Positions 7,070-14,857 of a stretch of 37,830 nucleotides of DNA are shown one piece after another. The translations under genes were made by a program, and so were the position numbers. The notes under the pieces are model-generated. The model saw nothing but the letters and a program-made list of their open reading frames with translations, was not told where the DNA came from and did no database searches. Every line of letters begins with the position of its first letter. Position 1 is the stretch's first letter. Source of the DNA: an uncultured Eubacterium sp. (GTDB taxonomy: Bacteria > Bacillota > Clostridia > Lachnospirales > Lachnospiraceae). The stretch covers positions 1 to 37,830 of the forward strand of contig CAMUML010000042.1 of the NCBI GenBank assembly GCA_947089855.1. Direction: 5' to 3'.

Positions 7070-8032
7070 TTACCAGGACAGCACGGCTGCGCCCCAGGTA
7101 AGCCCGGCCCCAAATCCTGCCAGCACAATTTTATCCCCGTTTGACAGCTTATGCCCGCGGTTTACGTAATCCAGCAAAACCGGTACGCTTGCGGCGGATA
7201 AGTTGCCGCATTCCGCCAGGCACACCGGGAACTTTTCGATGGGCTGTTTCAGCCGTTTGGCAACGGCTTCGATAATACGTTGGTTTGCCTGGTGCAGCAG
7301 GAACAGGGATATTTCTTCCGGTGCCGTACCTGCCTGTTCCAAAGCCTGGCTAATACAGGCTGGTACGGTACGGACTGCAAATTTATATACGGCCTGGCCG
7401 TCCATCTGTACGTATGGATGGCCTGGTTCCCCTGATACAAACGGGTGTTCCAGCGGCCTGCCGCCACATGCCAATACCATCCCCTTTGCCCCATCTGAGC
7501 CTTGTACGCCTGCATAAATGCCGTCTTCATCCGCGCATACCACTGCGGCCCCGGCCCCGTCGCCAAACAGCACGCAGGTGGAACGGTCTGACCAGTCCAT
7601 AAGTTTTGACAAGGTTTCTGCCCCGATAATCAATATTTTCTGATACATGCCGCTTTGGATATATACCTGCGCCGTATTCAATGCAAACAGAAAACCGGAA
7701 CATGCCGCGCCCAGGTCAAAAGCCGCCGCCCGGCTTGCCCCAAGCTCCCGCTGTACTTCACAGGACAATGGCGGTACAATGTGGTCTGCCGACACCGTCG
7801 CAGCAATAATCAGATCTAGCTCCTGCGGTTCCATACCTGCCTGGACCAGCGCCTGCCGTGCAGCTGCCACAGACATGCTTGTTGTCGTTTCCTCTACCGC
7901 AAGATGCCTTGCCTGGATGCCGGTACGGCTGCGTATCCACTCATCGGACGTGTCCATAATCTTGCCCAAATCATCATTGGACACGCGTAACTTCGGCAGG
8001 CTGCTGCCAGTCCCTACGATTCTTGCCCGCAT
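7070..8032 (-). CDS. fabH: Beta-ketoacyl-ACP synthase III
   Basis: It starts fatty-acid synthesis by condensing an acyl-CoA primer with malonyl-ACP. The 320-residue protein has the thiolase fold with the complete catalytic triad: C111 (LGAACSGF), H247 (FLLHQAN) and N277 (ECGNLSAAS). The start is set at 8032 (MRARIVGTGS) because GGGAGGG lies 6-7 bases before that ATG; the frame continues 22 codons further upstream without a signal. It follows accDA after about 70 bases and precedes fabT. Its position near the end of the operon differs from streptococcal clusters, where fabT-fabH lead. Confidence 0.95.
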   Translation of the reverse strand: MRARIVGTGSSLPKLRVSNDDLGKIMDTSDEWIRSRTGIQARHLAVEETTTSMSVAAARQALVQAGMEPQELDLIIAATVSADHIVPPLSCEVQRELGASRAAAFDLGAACSGFLFALNTAQVYIQSGMYQKILIIGAETLSKLMDWSDRSTCVLFGDGAGAAVVCADEDGIYAGVQGSDGAKGMVLACGGRPLEHPFVSGEPGHPYVQMDGQAVYKFAVRTVPACISQALEQAGTAPEEISLFLLHQANQRIIEAVAKRLKQPIEKFPVCLAECGNLSAASVPVLLDYVNRGHKLSNGDKIVLAGFGAGLTWGAAVLSW

Positions 8033-8100
8033 CTTATTCCCTCCCTCTCGTGCTGTATGTAACTGGTACTCCATCCAGCCCGGTGAAACTGCTGCCACAT

Positions 8101-9915
8101 TTAAAATTTCCGGAACCGTTCATACCGCTCCTTTGCGAAATCTTCGCCGCTCCTGCCAGCCTGTGCGGACAGGTATTTTTTAAGCTGCTGCTTCATGTAA
8201 ATGGCGATCGCACCGACTGTTATCTCATCTGCACCGCCGTATTCAGGGATTATCTGTTCGACCACCTCAAGCGCATACAAATCCTGTGCCGTTATTTTCA
8301 TCACACCGGCTGCTTCCTCTGCGCGGCTGCTGTCCTTCCATAAAATAGAAGAAAAGCCTTCCGGCGAAAGCACAGAATACGTTGCATGCTCCAACATCCA
8401 TACCTGGTTGCCGACTGCAAGTGCAAGTGCGCCGCCGCTGCCGCCTTCCCCAATCATCATACAGATAACAGGGACTTTTAAGGCCGACATTTCATACAGG
8501 TTCCTTGCAATGGCTTCCCCCTGCCCTAATTCCTCTGCTTCCATCCCGCAAAATGCACCCGATGTATTTACAAAAGTAACAACCGGACGGTGGAATTTTT
8601 CTGCCTGCTTCATCAAGCGCAGCGCCTTGCGGTAGCCTTCCGGCGAAGACATGCCAAAATTACGCTGCTGGCATTCTTCAATCGTTGTGCCTTTTTGGAT
8701 GCCGATCACGGTCACCGGCTGGCCGTCTAAAAAGGCAATGCCGCCTACCACAGCCGGGTCGTCGCGGTACTGCCGGTCGCCGTGCAGCTCCATAAATTGG
8801 TCGAAAATAAGGTTAATATAATCCATTGCGGACGGCCGGGTAACCTGGCGTGCTGCTTTTACCTTTTCCCAGGCGGTCTTACTGTGCGCCATTTCCATAC
8901 GTTCCCGGCTGCGTTCATCCGGCGTCGTATCGATCTGGACGCTTGTGCGGAATGCGTGGAAGCTCTGGCTGCTGTGGTGGTATTTTAAAATCTGTGCCAG
9001 CGTCTGCTTTAAATCTTTCCGTTCCACCACTGCATCTACAAACCCATGCGCAAGCTGGAATTCCGCCCGCTGGAACCCTTCCGGCAATTTTTCCCCGATC
9101 GTCTGCTCGATCACCCTTGGGCCTGCAAAACCGATCAATGCGCCAGGCTCCGCCAAGATTATATCGCCCAGCATAGCAAAGCTAGCGGTAACTCCCCCTG
9201 TCGTTGGGTCTGTCAGTACTGGAATATATAAAAGCCCCGTGTCGCTGTGCTTTTTTAAGGCTGCGGACGTCTTTGCCATCTGCATCAGCGAAATAATGCC
9301 TTCCTGCATCCGGGCGCCGCCAGAACAGCAGAATAAAATAACCGGGAGGCGCATAGATGTCGCTTTTTCTACCGCGCGCGCTATTTTTTCACCTACTACA
9401 TGCCCCATGCTGCCCATCAAAAACCGTGCGTCGCAAACGCCCAGGACAGCCGGTTCCCCGTCGATCCTGGCATAACCGGTCGTAACGCCTTCATTCAATT
9501 TTGTCTTTTCCCGGGTGGCCGCCAGCTTTTCTTCATAGCCTGGGAAATCGAGTGGGTTGGCTTCTTGTATTTCTTCAAACCAAGGTTCAAACGTCCCCGC
9601 ATCCGCTACCATTTTTATCCGGTTATTGGTACGCACCCGAAAATAATAGCCGCACTCTTTGCATACGTATTTATTCGCTGCCGTTTCGGCTTTGGAAAGG
9701 GATGCCCCGCATTTTTTGCAGACGAATACATCCTTGTCCGCGCTGCCTGCTTCGCTGCCAATGCCTTCTTTTTTTTGCTTTTCGAAAAAGCGGCGTTTGG
9801 TTTCCTGTGCTTCGGGTTCCTTTGGGCTGTCTAGTCCATCCGCAGCCGCTGGCATATCCCTTTTTTTGAAAATATGGTATTTCTTCCGGTTTTCTTTTAT
9901 TTTATTGAACATCAT
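8101..9915 (-). CDS. accDA: Fused acetyl-CoA carboxylase carboxyltransferase (AccD-AccA)
   Basis: This carries both carboxyltransferase halves of acetyl-CoA carboxylase on one 604-residue chain; the complex moves CO2 from carboxybiotin to acetyl-CoA, forming malonyl-CoA. Residues about 60-310 are AccD: a zinc ribbon with C66, C69, C85 and C88, then the crotonase fold including [11 protein letters not shown] and [10 protein letters not shown]. Residues about 330-604 are Acc[41 protein letters not shown] and [13 protein letters not shown]. The AccA N-terminal helical extension seen in E. coli is largely replaced by the junction. The reading frame is continuous, so the fusion looks real. Its ATG overlaps the fabZ stop by 4 bases. 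The first 60 residues are basic, low-complexity sequence. The biotin carrier (accB) and biotin carboxylase (accC) are not in the cluster. Confidence 0.95.
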   Translation of the reverse strand: MMFNKIKENRKKYHIFKKRDMPAAADGLDSPKEPEAQETKRRFFEKQKKEGIGSEAGSADKDVFVCKKCGASLSKAETAANKYVCKECGYYFRVRTNNRIKMVADAGTFEPWFEEIQEANPLDFPGYEEKLAATREKTKLNEGVTTGYARIDGEPAVLGVCDARFLMGSMGHVVGEKIARAVEKATSMRLPVILFCCSGGARMQEGIISLMQMAKTSAALKKHSDTGLLYIPVLTDPTTGGVTASFAMLGDIILAEPGALIGFAGPRVIEQTIGEKLPEGFQRAEFQLAHGFVDAVVERKDLKQTLAQILKYHHSSQSFHAFRTSVQIDTTPDERSRERMEMAHSKTAWEKVKAARQVTRPSAMDYINLIFDQFMELHGDRQYRDDPAVVGGIAFLDGQPVTVIGIQKGTTIEECQQRNFGMSSPEGYRKALRLMKQAEKFHRPVVTFVNTSGAFCGMEAEELGQGEAIARNLYEMSALKVPVICMMIGEGGSGGALALAVGNQVWMLEHATYSVLSPEGFSSILWKDSSRAEEAAGVMKITAQDLYALEVVEQIIPEYGGADEITVGAIAIYMKQQLKKYLSAQAGRSGEDFAKERYERFRKF

Positions 9916-10358
9916 AATGCCCCTGCCTCACTTCCAATTGCAAACATGATTTCTGCTGAAGCAGCCAATTTTCCATTTACGGATGCAGTCCCCTTTCCAA
10001 TTCCAACCGGGCCTTTGACTTTGACGATCTCTACTTCCAGTTCCAGTACATCTCCCGGCACGACCTTTTGTTTAAACCTGGCCGAATTGATACCTGCAAA
10101 ATATGCCGTCCTGCCTTTCATTTCCGGCTGGGAAAGCATTGCCACAGCGCCAGCCTGCGCCATTGCCTCTACCACCAAGACGCCAGGCATAACCGGCTCG
10201 TTTGGGAAATGCCCGGCAAAATATGGTTCGTTGTAGCTAACACATTTGCGTGCCCGCACGCGGCGGCCTGGTTCTAACTCTTCTACCGTATCCAACAGCA
10301 AAAACGGCTGCCTATGCGGGATTATCTCCATTATATGGGACGCGTTTAATAAAGGCAT
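9912..10358 (-). CDS. fabZ: 3-hydroxyacyl-ACP dehydratase
   Basis: It dehydrates 3-hydroxyacyl-ACP to trans-2-enoyl-ACP. The 148-residue hot-dog-fold protein has catalytic H50 ([14 protein letters not shown]) and E64 (VVEAMAQAG), at the usual positions for FabZ. GGAGGG lies 6 bases before the ATG at 10358. Upstream is a 73-base gap to fabF, where related operons carry accB. It is translationally coupled to accDA through an ATGA overlap. No fabA/fabM-like isomerase gene is in the window, so the source of unsaturated acyl chains is not evident from this locus. Confidence 0.95.
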   Translation of the reverse strand: MPLLNASHIMEIIPHRQPFLLLDTVEELEPGRRVRARKCVSYNEPYFAGHFPNEPVMPGVLVVEAMAQAGAVAMLSQPEMKGRTAYFAGINSARFKQKVVPGDVLELEVEIVKVKGPVGIGKGTASVNGKLAASAEIMFAIGSEAGAL

Positions 10359-10431
10359 CTTTTTCCCTCCATACGTTTCCTAGCCAAGGCATGCATTTGG
10401 GCCGGCCCACGCTGCCAGGCGCTTGCATACC

Positions 10432-11667
10432 CTAGCCTGCATATTTTGACACCACAAGCGTTGCGTTATGCCCGCCAAACCCCAGGGAATTGGTAAGGGC
10501 ATGGCGCACCTCTTCCTCATACGGATGTTTACAATAGTCCAGGTCCAGTTCGTCATCCGGCTCGGTATAGCCAACCGTTGCATGGATATAACTTTCCTGG
10601 ATTTCTTTGACACAGGTTACAAACTCAATCGCCCCGGCCGCCCCCAGCAGGTGCCCGATCATAGACTTGGTGGAATTTATGCGCAGATTGCGCGCATGGT
10701 CTTCGAATGCCAGCTTGATCGCCCTAGTTTCAAATAAATCATTATGATGGGTAGCTGTGCCATGTGCATTGATATAAGTAATATCCTGCGGCGCCAGCCC
10801 TGCATCTGCGATCGCATTTGCCATCGCTTTTGCTGCGCCGGAACCGTCTTCTACTGGGGAAGTAATATGGTAGGCATCCGACGTACAGCCGTATCCGGCC
10901 AGTTCGGCATAGATATGCGCCCCACGCTTTTTGGCATGTTCCAGTTCTTCCAAAACCACAATCGCCGCGCCTTCCCCCATAACAAAGCCGCTGCGGCCTT
11001 TATCAAACGGAAGGGAACAACGTGCCGGGTCGTCTACCGTAGACAATGCGGTCAATGCCGTAAACCCGGCGATCCCAACCGGCGTTACGCAGCTTTCACA
11101 TCCACCGGCCAGCATCACGTCCGCATCCCCGTACTGGACCGTGCGGAACGCTTCCCCTATGCTGTTTGTACCAGTCGCACAGGCTGTAACAACGTTAATG
11201 CTCTTGCCTTTCAATCCATAGGCAATCGATACGTTGCCTGCTGCCATATTTGAGATCATCATCGGCACAAACAATGGGTTGACCCTTGACGGGCCTTTTT
11301 CCAATATCTTTTTATGTTCCCGTTCAACCGCCTGCAGGCTGCCGATACCGGAACCAATGGAACATCCTACGCGGTATGGGTCTTCGGCTGCCATATCCAG
11401 CGCTGCATCTTCCATTGCTTCTTTGGATGCTGCCATCGCAAACTGGCTAAACAGCTCCATCCGCTTTGCCGATTTAAAATCCATATAATTTTTGCCGTCA
11501 AACCCTTTTACCTCTGCAGCCAGGCGGCATTTATATCCAGCCGCATCAAAACGGGTAATCGGCGCAAACCCGGTCCTGCGTTCTTTGACTGATTCCCAAA
11601 ATTCAGCTACACTCAGCCCAATTGGCGTGATCGCGCCCATTCCCGTGATTACCACTCTGCGTTTCAT
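10432..11667 (-). CDS. fabF: Beta-ketoacyl-ACP synthase II
   Basis: This elongation condensing enzyme joins malonyl-ACP to the growing acyl-ACP. The 411-residue thiolase-fold protein has catalytic C163 (VTACATGTNS), H302 (NAHGTATHHND) and H339 (KSMIGHLLGAAG). The start is set at 11667 (MKRRVVITGMG) because a perfect AGGAGG lies 7 bases upstream. The longer open frame overlaps fabG and lacks a site. It follows fabG by about 10 bases and is clearly in the same operon. Confidence 0.96.
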   Translation of the reverse strand: MKRRVVITGMGAITPIGLSVAEFWESVKERRTGFAPITRFDAAGYKCRLAAEVKGFDGKNYMDFKSAKRMELFSQFAMAASKEAMEDAALDMAAEDPYRVGCSIGSGIGSLQAVEREHKKILEKGPSRVNPLFVPMMISNMAAGNVSIAYGLKGKSINVVTACATGTNSIGEAFRTVQYGDADVMLAGGCESCVTPVGIAGFTALTALSTVDDPARCSLPFDKGRSGFVMGEGAAIVVLEELEHAKKRGAHIYAELAGYGCTSDAYHITSPVEDGSGAAKAMANAIADAGLAPQDITYINAHGTATHHNDLFETRAIKLAFEDHARNLRINSTKSMIGHLLGAAGAIEFVTCVKEIQESYIHATVGYTEPDDELDLDYCKHPYEEEVRHALTNSLGFGGHNATLVVSKYAG

Positions 11668-11677
11668 GTTTTTCCTC

Positions 11678-12418
11678 CTAAATAGCCATGCCGCCGTCCA
11701 CACACAGCACCTGCCCGGTCATATAGGCAGACTGGCTGGACGCAAGGAACAAAACCACGTCGGCAACCTCTTCCGGCGTAGCAGCCCGGCCCAGCGGAAT
11801 CTGCGCCAACATCTGCTCTTTTGCCTTTTGTGGCAGGCCATTGGTCATATCCGTCTCTACATAGCCTGGCGCAATGGCATTTACGCGGATGCCGCGGGAT
11901 GCAAGCTCCCTTGCCGCGCTTTTGGTAAGCCCAATAACACCAGCTTTTGACGCGCTATAGTTCGCCTGCCCTGCATTGCCCAGGACGCCTGATACGGATG
12001 AAAGGTTGATAATGCTGCCGCTGCGCTGCTTTAACAAGTACCTGGACGCATGCCGTATGGTATGGAATGTCCCTTTCAGATTGGTATTTAACACCATATC
12101 GTAATCGGCTTCCGACATCTTCATGATAAGCCCGTCTTTTGTTATCCCGGCATTATTGACCAAAATATCCAGCCTGCCGCTTTTTTTTATGATTTCTGCA
12201 ACCATCGCGCCGCAGGCTTCAAAATCGGCCACGTCGCACTGCACCGCTTCAGCCTGGCCGCCGGTACGGACAATTTCCGCTACGGCGGCTTCGGCCTTTT
12301 CTTTGGAACCGTTATAATTTAAATAGACATACGCGCCATGTTCCGCCAGCTTTTTTGCTGTGGCAAGGCCGATGCCCCTAGAGGCACCGGTCACTAGCGC
12401 AATCTTATCGGTTAACAT
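11678..12418 (-). CDS. fabG: 3-oxoacyl-ACP reductase
   Basis: NADPH-dependent reduction of 3-oxoacyl-ACP. The 246-residue short-chain dehydrogenase/reductase has the TGASRGIG nucleotide loop at 10-17, NNAG at 88-91, the catalytic Ser in NLSSVSG (about 141), and Y154/K158 (YSASK). The start is placed at 12418 (MLTDKIALVTG), which overlaps the end of fabD by 14 bases; GGAGG lies about 12 bases before it inside fabD. The longer frame upstream is fabD read out of frame. Confidence 0.95.
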   Translation of the reverse strand: MLTDKIALVTGASRGIGLATAKKLAEHGAYVYLNYNGSKEKAEAAVAEIVRTGGQAEAVQCDVADFEACGAMVAEIIKKSGRLDILVNNAGITKDGLIMKMSEADYDMVLNTNLKGTFHTIRHASRYLLKQRSGSIINLSSVSGVLGNAGQANYSASKAGVIGLTKSAARELASRGIRVNAIAPGYVETDMTNGLPQKAKEQMLAQIPLGRAATPEEVADVVLFLASSQSAYMTGQVLCVDGGMAI

Positions 12419-13319
12419 ACGCTTGCAGGTCCTCCGGTTTCTCGATATGGTATACTTTGGCATCACGGTTTATTTTTTTCATAAACCCGCCCAGCGTAGT
12501 GCCAGGGCCAATTTCTACAAATTCATCTGCCCCCTGCGTAATCAAAAGCTCGATGCTCTGCTGCCAGCGTACCGAAGAGGATACCTGCCTTTGCAGCAGC
12601 CCTTTTACCTGTGTACTGTCTGTTACAAAATCAGCCGTAACGTTGGATACATAAGGGATCACAATACTGCGCACCGGCACGCTTTCTAATTCCGCCGCCA
12701 GTTTTTCGCCAGCCCCTTCTAACAGTTTGGAATGGAACGGGCCGCTGACATTTAATGGGACGATCCGTTTTGCACCGGCCGCTTTGCAGGCTTCCCCTGC
12801 TGCGTCTACCGCCTTTTTTTCTCCGGTAACCACAATCTGCCCTGGGCAGTTGTAATTTGCGATCGATACAACCCCTGGCGTTTGTTCGCATACTTTTTCA
12901 ATTTCTGCTGAATCCAGCCCAAGCACCGCTGACATAGCGCCTCCTTCCGGCACGGCTTCCTGCATAAAAATACCGCGCTTCCTTACGATACGGAAGGCAT
13001 CCGCCGGGTCAAGCGCTTTGGATACGATTAATGACGCATATTCCCCAAGGCTTAAGCCTGCTGTAAAATCCGGGCGCATGCCCCCTTGTTCCATTGCCAT
13101 AAAAATGGCTGCTTCTACGGTCAGCATAGCAATCTGTGTATATTCTGTAATATTTAGTTTGTCGTTTTCTTCAAAACACAATGCCGGAATATCCACGCCA
13201 GTTACATTCGACGCCAATTCAAACACAGCCTTACAGACATTGTAATTATCATAAAATTCTTTTCCCATACCTACAAACTGTGCCCCTTGCCCCGGGAACA
13301 TATAGACTGTCTTTCCCAT
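12405..13319 (-). CDS. fabD: Malonyl-CoA:ACP transacylase
   Basis: It transfers malonyl from CoA to ACP. The 304-residue acyltransferase-fold protein opens with FPGQGAQ and has the nucleophile elbow AGLSLGEY with Ser90. The usual His before that serine (GHSLGEY) is Leu here. The distal catalytic His is in NVSGPFHSKLL, and the end has FVEIGPGTTLGGF. The start is set at 13319 (MGKTVYMFPGQG) with GGAAGAGG upstream, rather than 7 codons earlier. It lies between fabK and fabG; the stop overlaps the fabG start. Confidence 0.95.
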   Translation of the reverse strand: MGKTVYMFPGQGAQFVGMGKEFYDNYNVCKAVFELASNVTGVDIPALCFEENDKLNITEYTQIAMLTVEAAIFMAMEQGGMRPDFTAGLSLGEYASLIVSKALDPADAFRIVRKRGIFMQEAVPEGGAMSAVLGLDSAEIEKVCEQTPGVVSIANYNCPGQIVVTGEKKAVDAAGEACKAAGAKRIVPLNVSGPFHSKLLEGAGEKLAAELESVPVRSIVIPYVSNVTADFVTDSTQVKGLLQRQVSSSVRWQQSIELLITQGADEFVEIGPGTTLGGFMKKINRDAKVYHIEKPEDLQAYVNR

Positions 13320-13369
13320 ATTCCTCTTCCTTTCCGCCATCCTGATTTACGGCTGTATATTCACGATTT

Positions 13370-14290
13370 TTATTTCAGCAGTTTTTCGGCACCGGCCATG
13401 ATCTCATCAATAATTTCTTTACAGGTATTCTCCTGTTTTACCAGACCTGCGATCTGCCCTGCCATAAAACTCCCACCTTTCAAATCCCCATCCATAACTG
13501 CCCTGCGCAGGGAACCAAGCGTAAGCGTCTCCAGTTCTTCGAGCGTAGCGCCTTGTTTTTCCATTTTCAGGTATTCACGGCTCATCTGGTTGCGCAGCAC
13601 ACGGATGGGATGTCCAGTGGAACGTCCGGTTACTTCCGAATCAATATCTTTTGCCTTAATGATACGTTCCTTATAATTTTTATGTGCAATGGATTCCGCC
13701 GCTACTACAAACCGGGTCCCCATCTGCACGGCCTGCGCGCCCAGCATAAAGGCTGCTGCGAACCCCCTTGCATCGGCAATGCCGCCGGCTGCAGCCACAG
13801 GGATCTGCACGGCGTCTACCACCTGCGGCACCAACGTCATCGTAGACTGCTCCCCAATATGCCCGCCAGACTCCATGCCTTCGGCAATGACGGCATCCGC
13901 GCCTGCCCTTTCCATCATTTTTGCCATCGCAACGCTGGCTACTACCGGGATTACTTTTATACCTGCTTCTTTCCACATCGGGATAAATTTCCCCGGATTG
14001 CCTGCCCCAGTCGTAACTACCGCGACGCCTTCTTCTGCAACCACCTGGGCTACCTGCGGCGCATTCGGGTTCATCAGCATTACATTGACGCCAAATGGCT
14101 GGCTGGTCCGTTTTTTTGCTTCGCGTACCTGCTCACGCACAACTTCCGGCGGCGCGCTGGCAGCCCCGATAATCCCTAACCCGCCTGCATTGGAAACCGC
14201 AGCGGCCAAATGGTATTCCGCCACCCAGGCCATGCCGCCTTGCAGGATCGGGTACGTAATCCCCAACAGTTCTGTAATTTTCGTTTTCAT
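13370..14290 (-). CDS. fabK: Enoyl-ACP reductase II (FMN-dependent)
   Basis: It carries out the last reduction of each elongation cycle. It is a flavoprotein unrelated to FabI and is associated with triclosan resistance in streptococci. The 306-residue nitronate-monooxygenase-like TIM barrel has the N-terminal PILQGGMAWV, the EGMESGGHIG loop with the conserved His, and the FMN phosphate region AAAGGIADARGFAAAFMLGAQAVQMGTRF. No fabI or fabL gene is present in the cluster, so FabK is the probable sole enoyl reductase here. It begins about 170 bases after the acpP stop. Confidence 0.95.
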   Translation of the reverse strand: MKTKITELLGITYPILQGGMAWVAEYHLAAAVSNAGGLGIIGAASAPPEVVREQVREAKKRTSQPFGVNVMLMNPNAPQVAQVVAEEGVAVVTTGAGNPGKFIPMWKEAGIKVIPVVASVAMAKMMERAGADAVIAEGMESGGHIGEQSTMTLVPQVVDAVQIPVAAAGGIADARGFAAAFMLGAQAVQMGTRFVVAAESIAHKNYKERIIKAKDIDSEVTGRSTGHPIRVLRNQMSREYLKMEKQGATLEELETLTLGSLRRAVMDGDLKGGSFMAGQIAGLVKQENTCKEIIDEIMAGAEKLLK

Positions 14291-14460
14291 CCTTATATTA
14301 CCGCCTTATTATCATTTTATACCCACGGGCGGTAAAATTTGCCATATAGCCATTTGTATTGACGCTCGTGAGCCGGCGTTACTGGTAAATTTTATTGCCC
14401 GCCAGTATATCATGCCAAAACAGCCCCTTTGCCGGGAGCCTGCTGTTTTCAAGCCACAGG

Positions 14461-14691
14461 TCATTCAGAAACATTATGGTCCTTTAAATACTGTACCACA
14501 TCGCCGACCGTACTTACATTTTCCAAGCTTTCCGACGGGATTTCTACGCCAAATTCTTCTTCCAGTGCCATAACCAGTTCAAAAATATCAAGGGAATCCG
14601 CCCCAAGGTCGTCTTTAAACGAAGTCGACTCTGTAATTTCCATATCGGTATTCAACTGTTCTTTTATGATTTCTGCGATTTTTTCTAACAT
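14461..14691 (-). CDS. acpP: Acyl carrier protein
   Basis: A small acidic four-helix carrier (76 residues) that holds acyl intermediates on 4'-phosphopantetheine. The attachment serine is S33 in [11 protein letters not shown], the canonical DSL motif. It is the first gene of the FAS-II operon, placed right after the operator/promoter region, and the start at 14691 follows a GGAG-like site. The 170-base gap to fabK has no clear terminator. Confidence 0.96.
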   Translation of the reverse strand: MLEKIAEIIKEQLNTDMEITESTSFKDDLGADSLDIFELVMALEEEFGVEIPSESLENVSTVGDVVQYLKDHNVSE

Positions 14692-14757
14692 ATTTACTCC
14701 TTATCTGTCCTGCATCCATATTGTTTATTTTGAACCATTGTATGATGCTCCCGCATG

Positions 14758-14834
14758 TTTATGCCAAGCATTTGTTTGACTGTCAAAATATTTGATGCTG
14801 AAAGCATCATAGTACGCCTGGAAACATTTGTCAA
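14758..14834 (-). promoter_or_regulatory. Tandem promoters and FabT-like operator of the FAS-II operon
   Basis: On the minus strand, the upstream promoter has TTGACA (14829-14834), a 17-base spacer and TATGAT (14806-14811), which is near consensus. A second candidate has TTGACA (14781-14786), a 17-base spacer and CATAAA (14758-14763). Its -35 lies inside the perfect palindrome TTTGAC-A-GTCAAA (14775-14787), which closely matches the TTTGA-N3-TCAAA core of streptococcal FabT sites. A second perfect palindrome, TGATGCT-TTC-AGCATCA (14793-14809), covers the -10 and start region of the first promoter. Binding at either would block transcription. The operon's last gene encodes a MarR/FabT-like protein, the obvious candidate ligand. 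Confidence 0.65.
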
Positions 14835-14857
14835 GATGGAATTGGGATTTCTTTTAT

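Noticed and set aside
14793-14809. Reading the TGATGCT-TTC-AGCATCA hairpin as the lhr terminator
   Set aside because: No T-run follows on the minus strand, and it overlaps a near-consensus promoter. A regulatory role is more likely.
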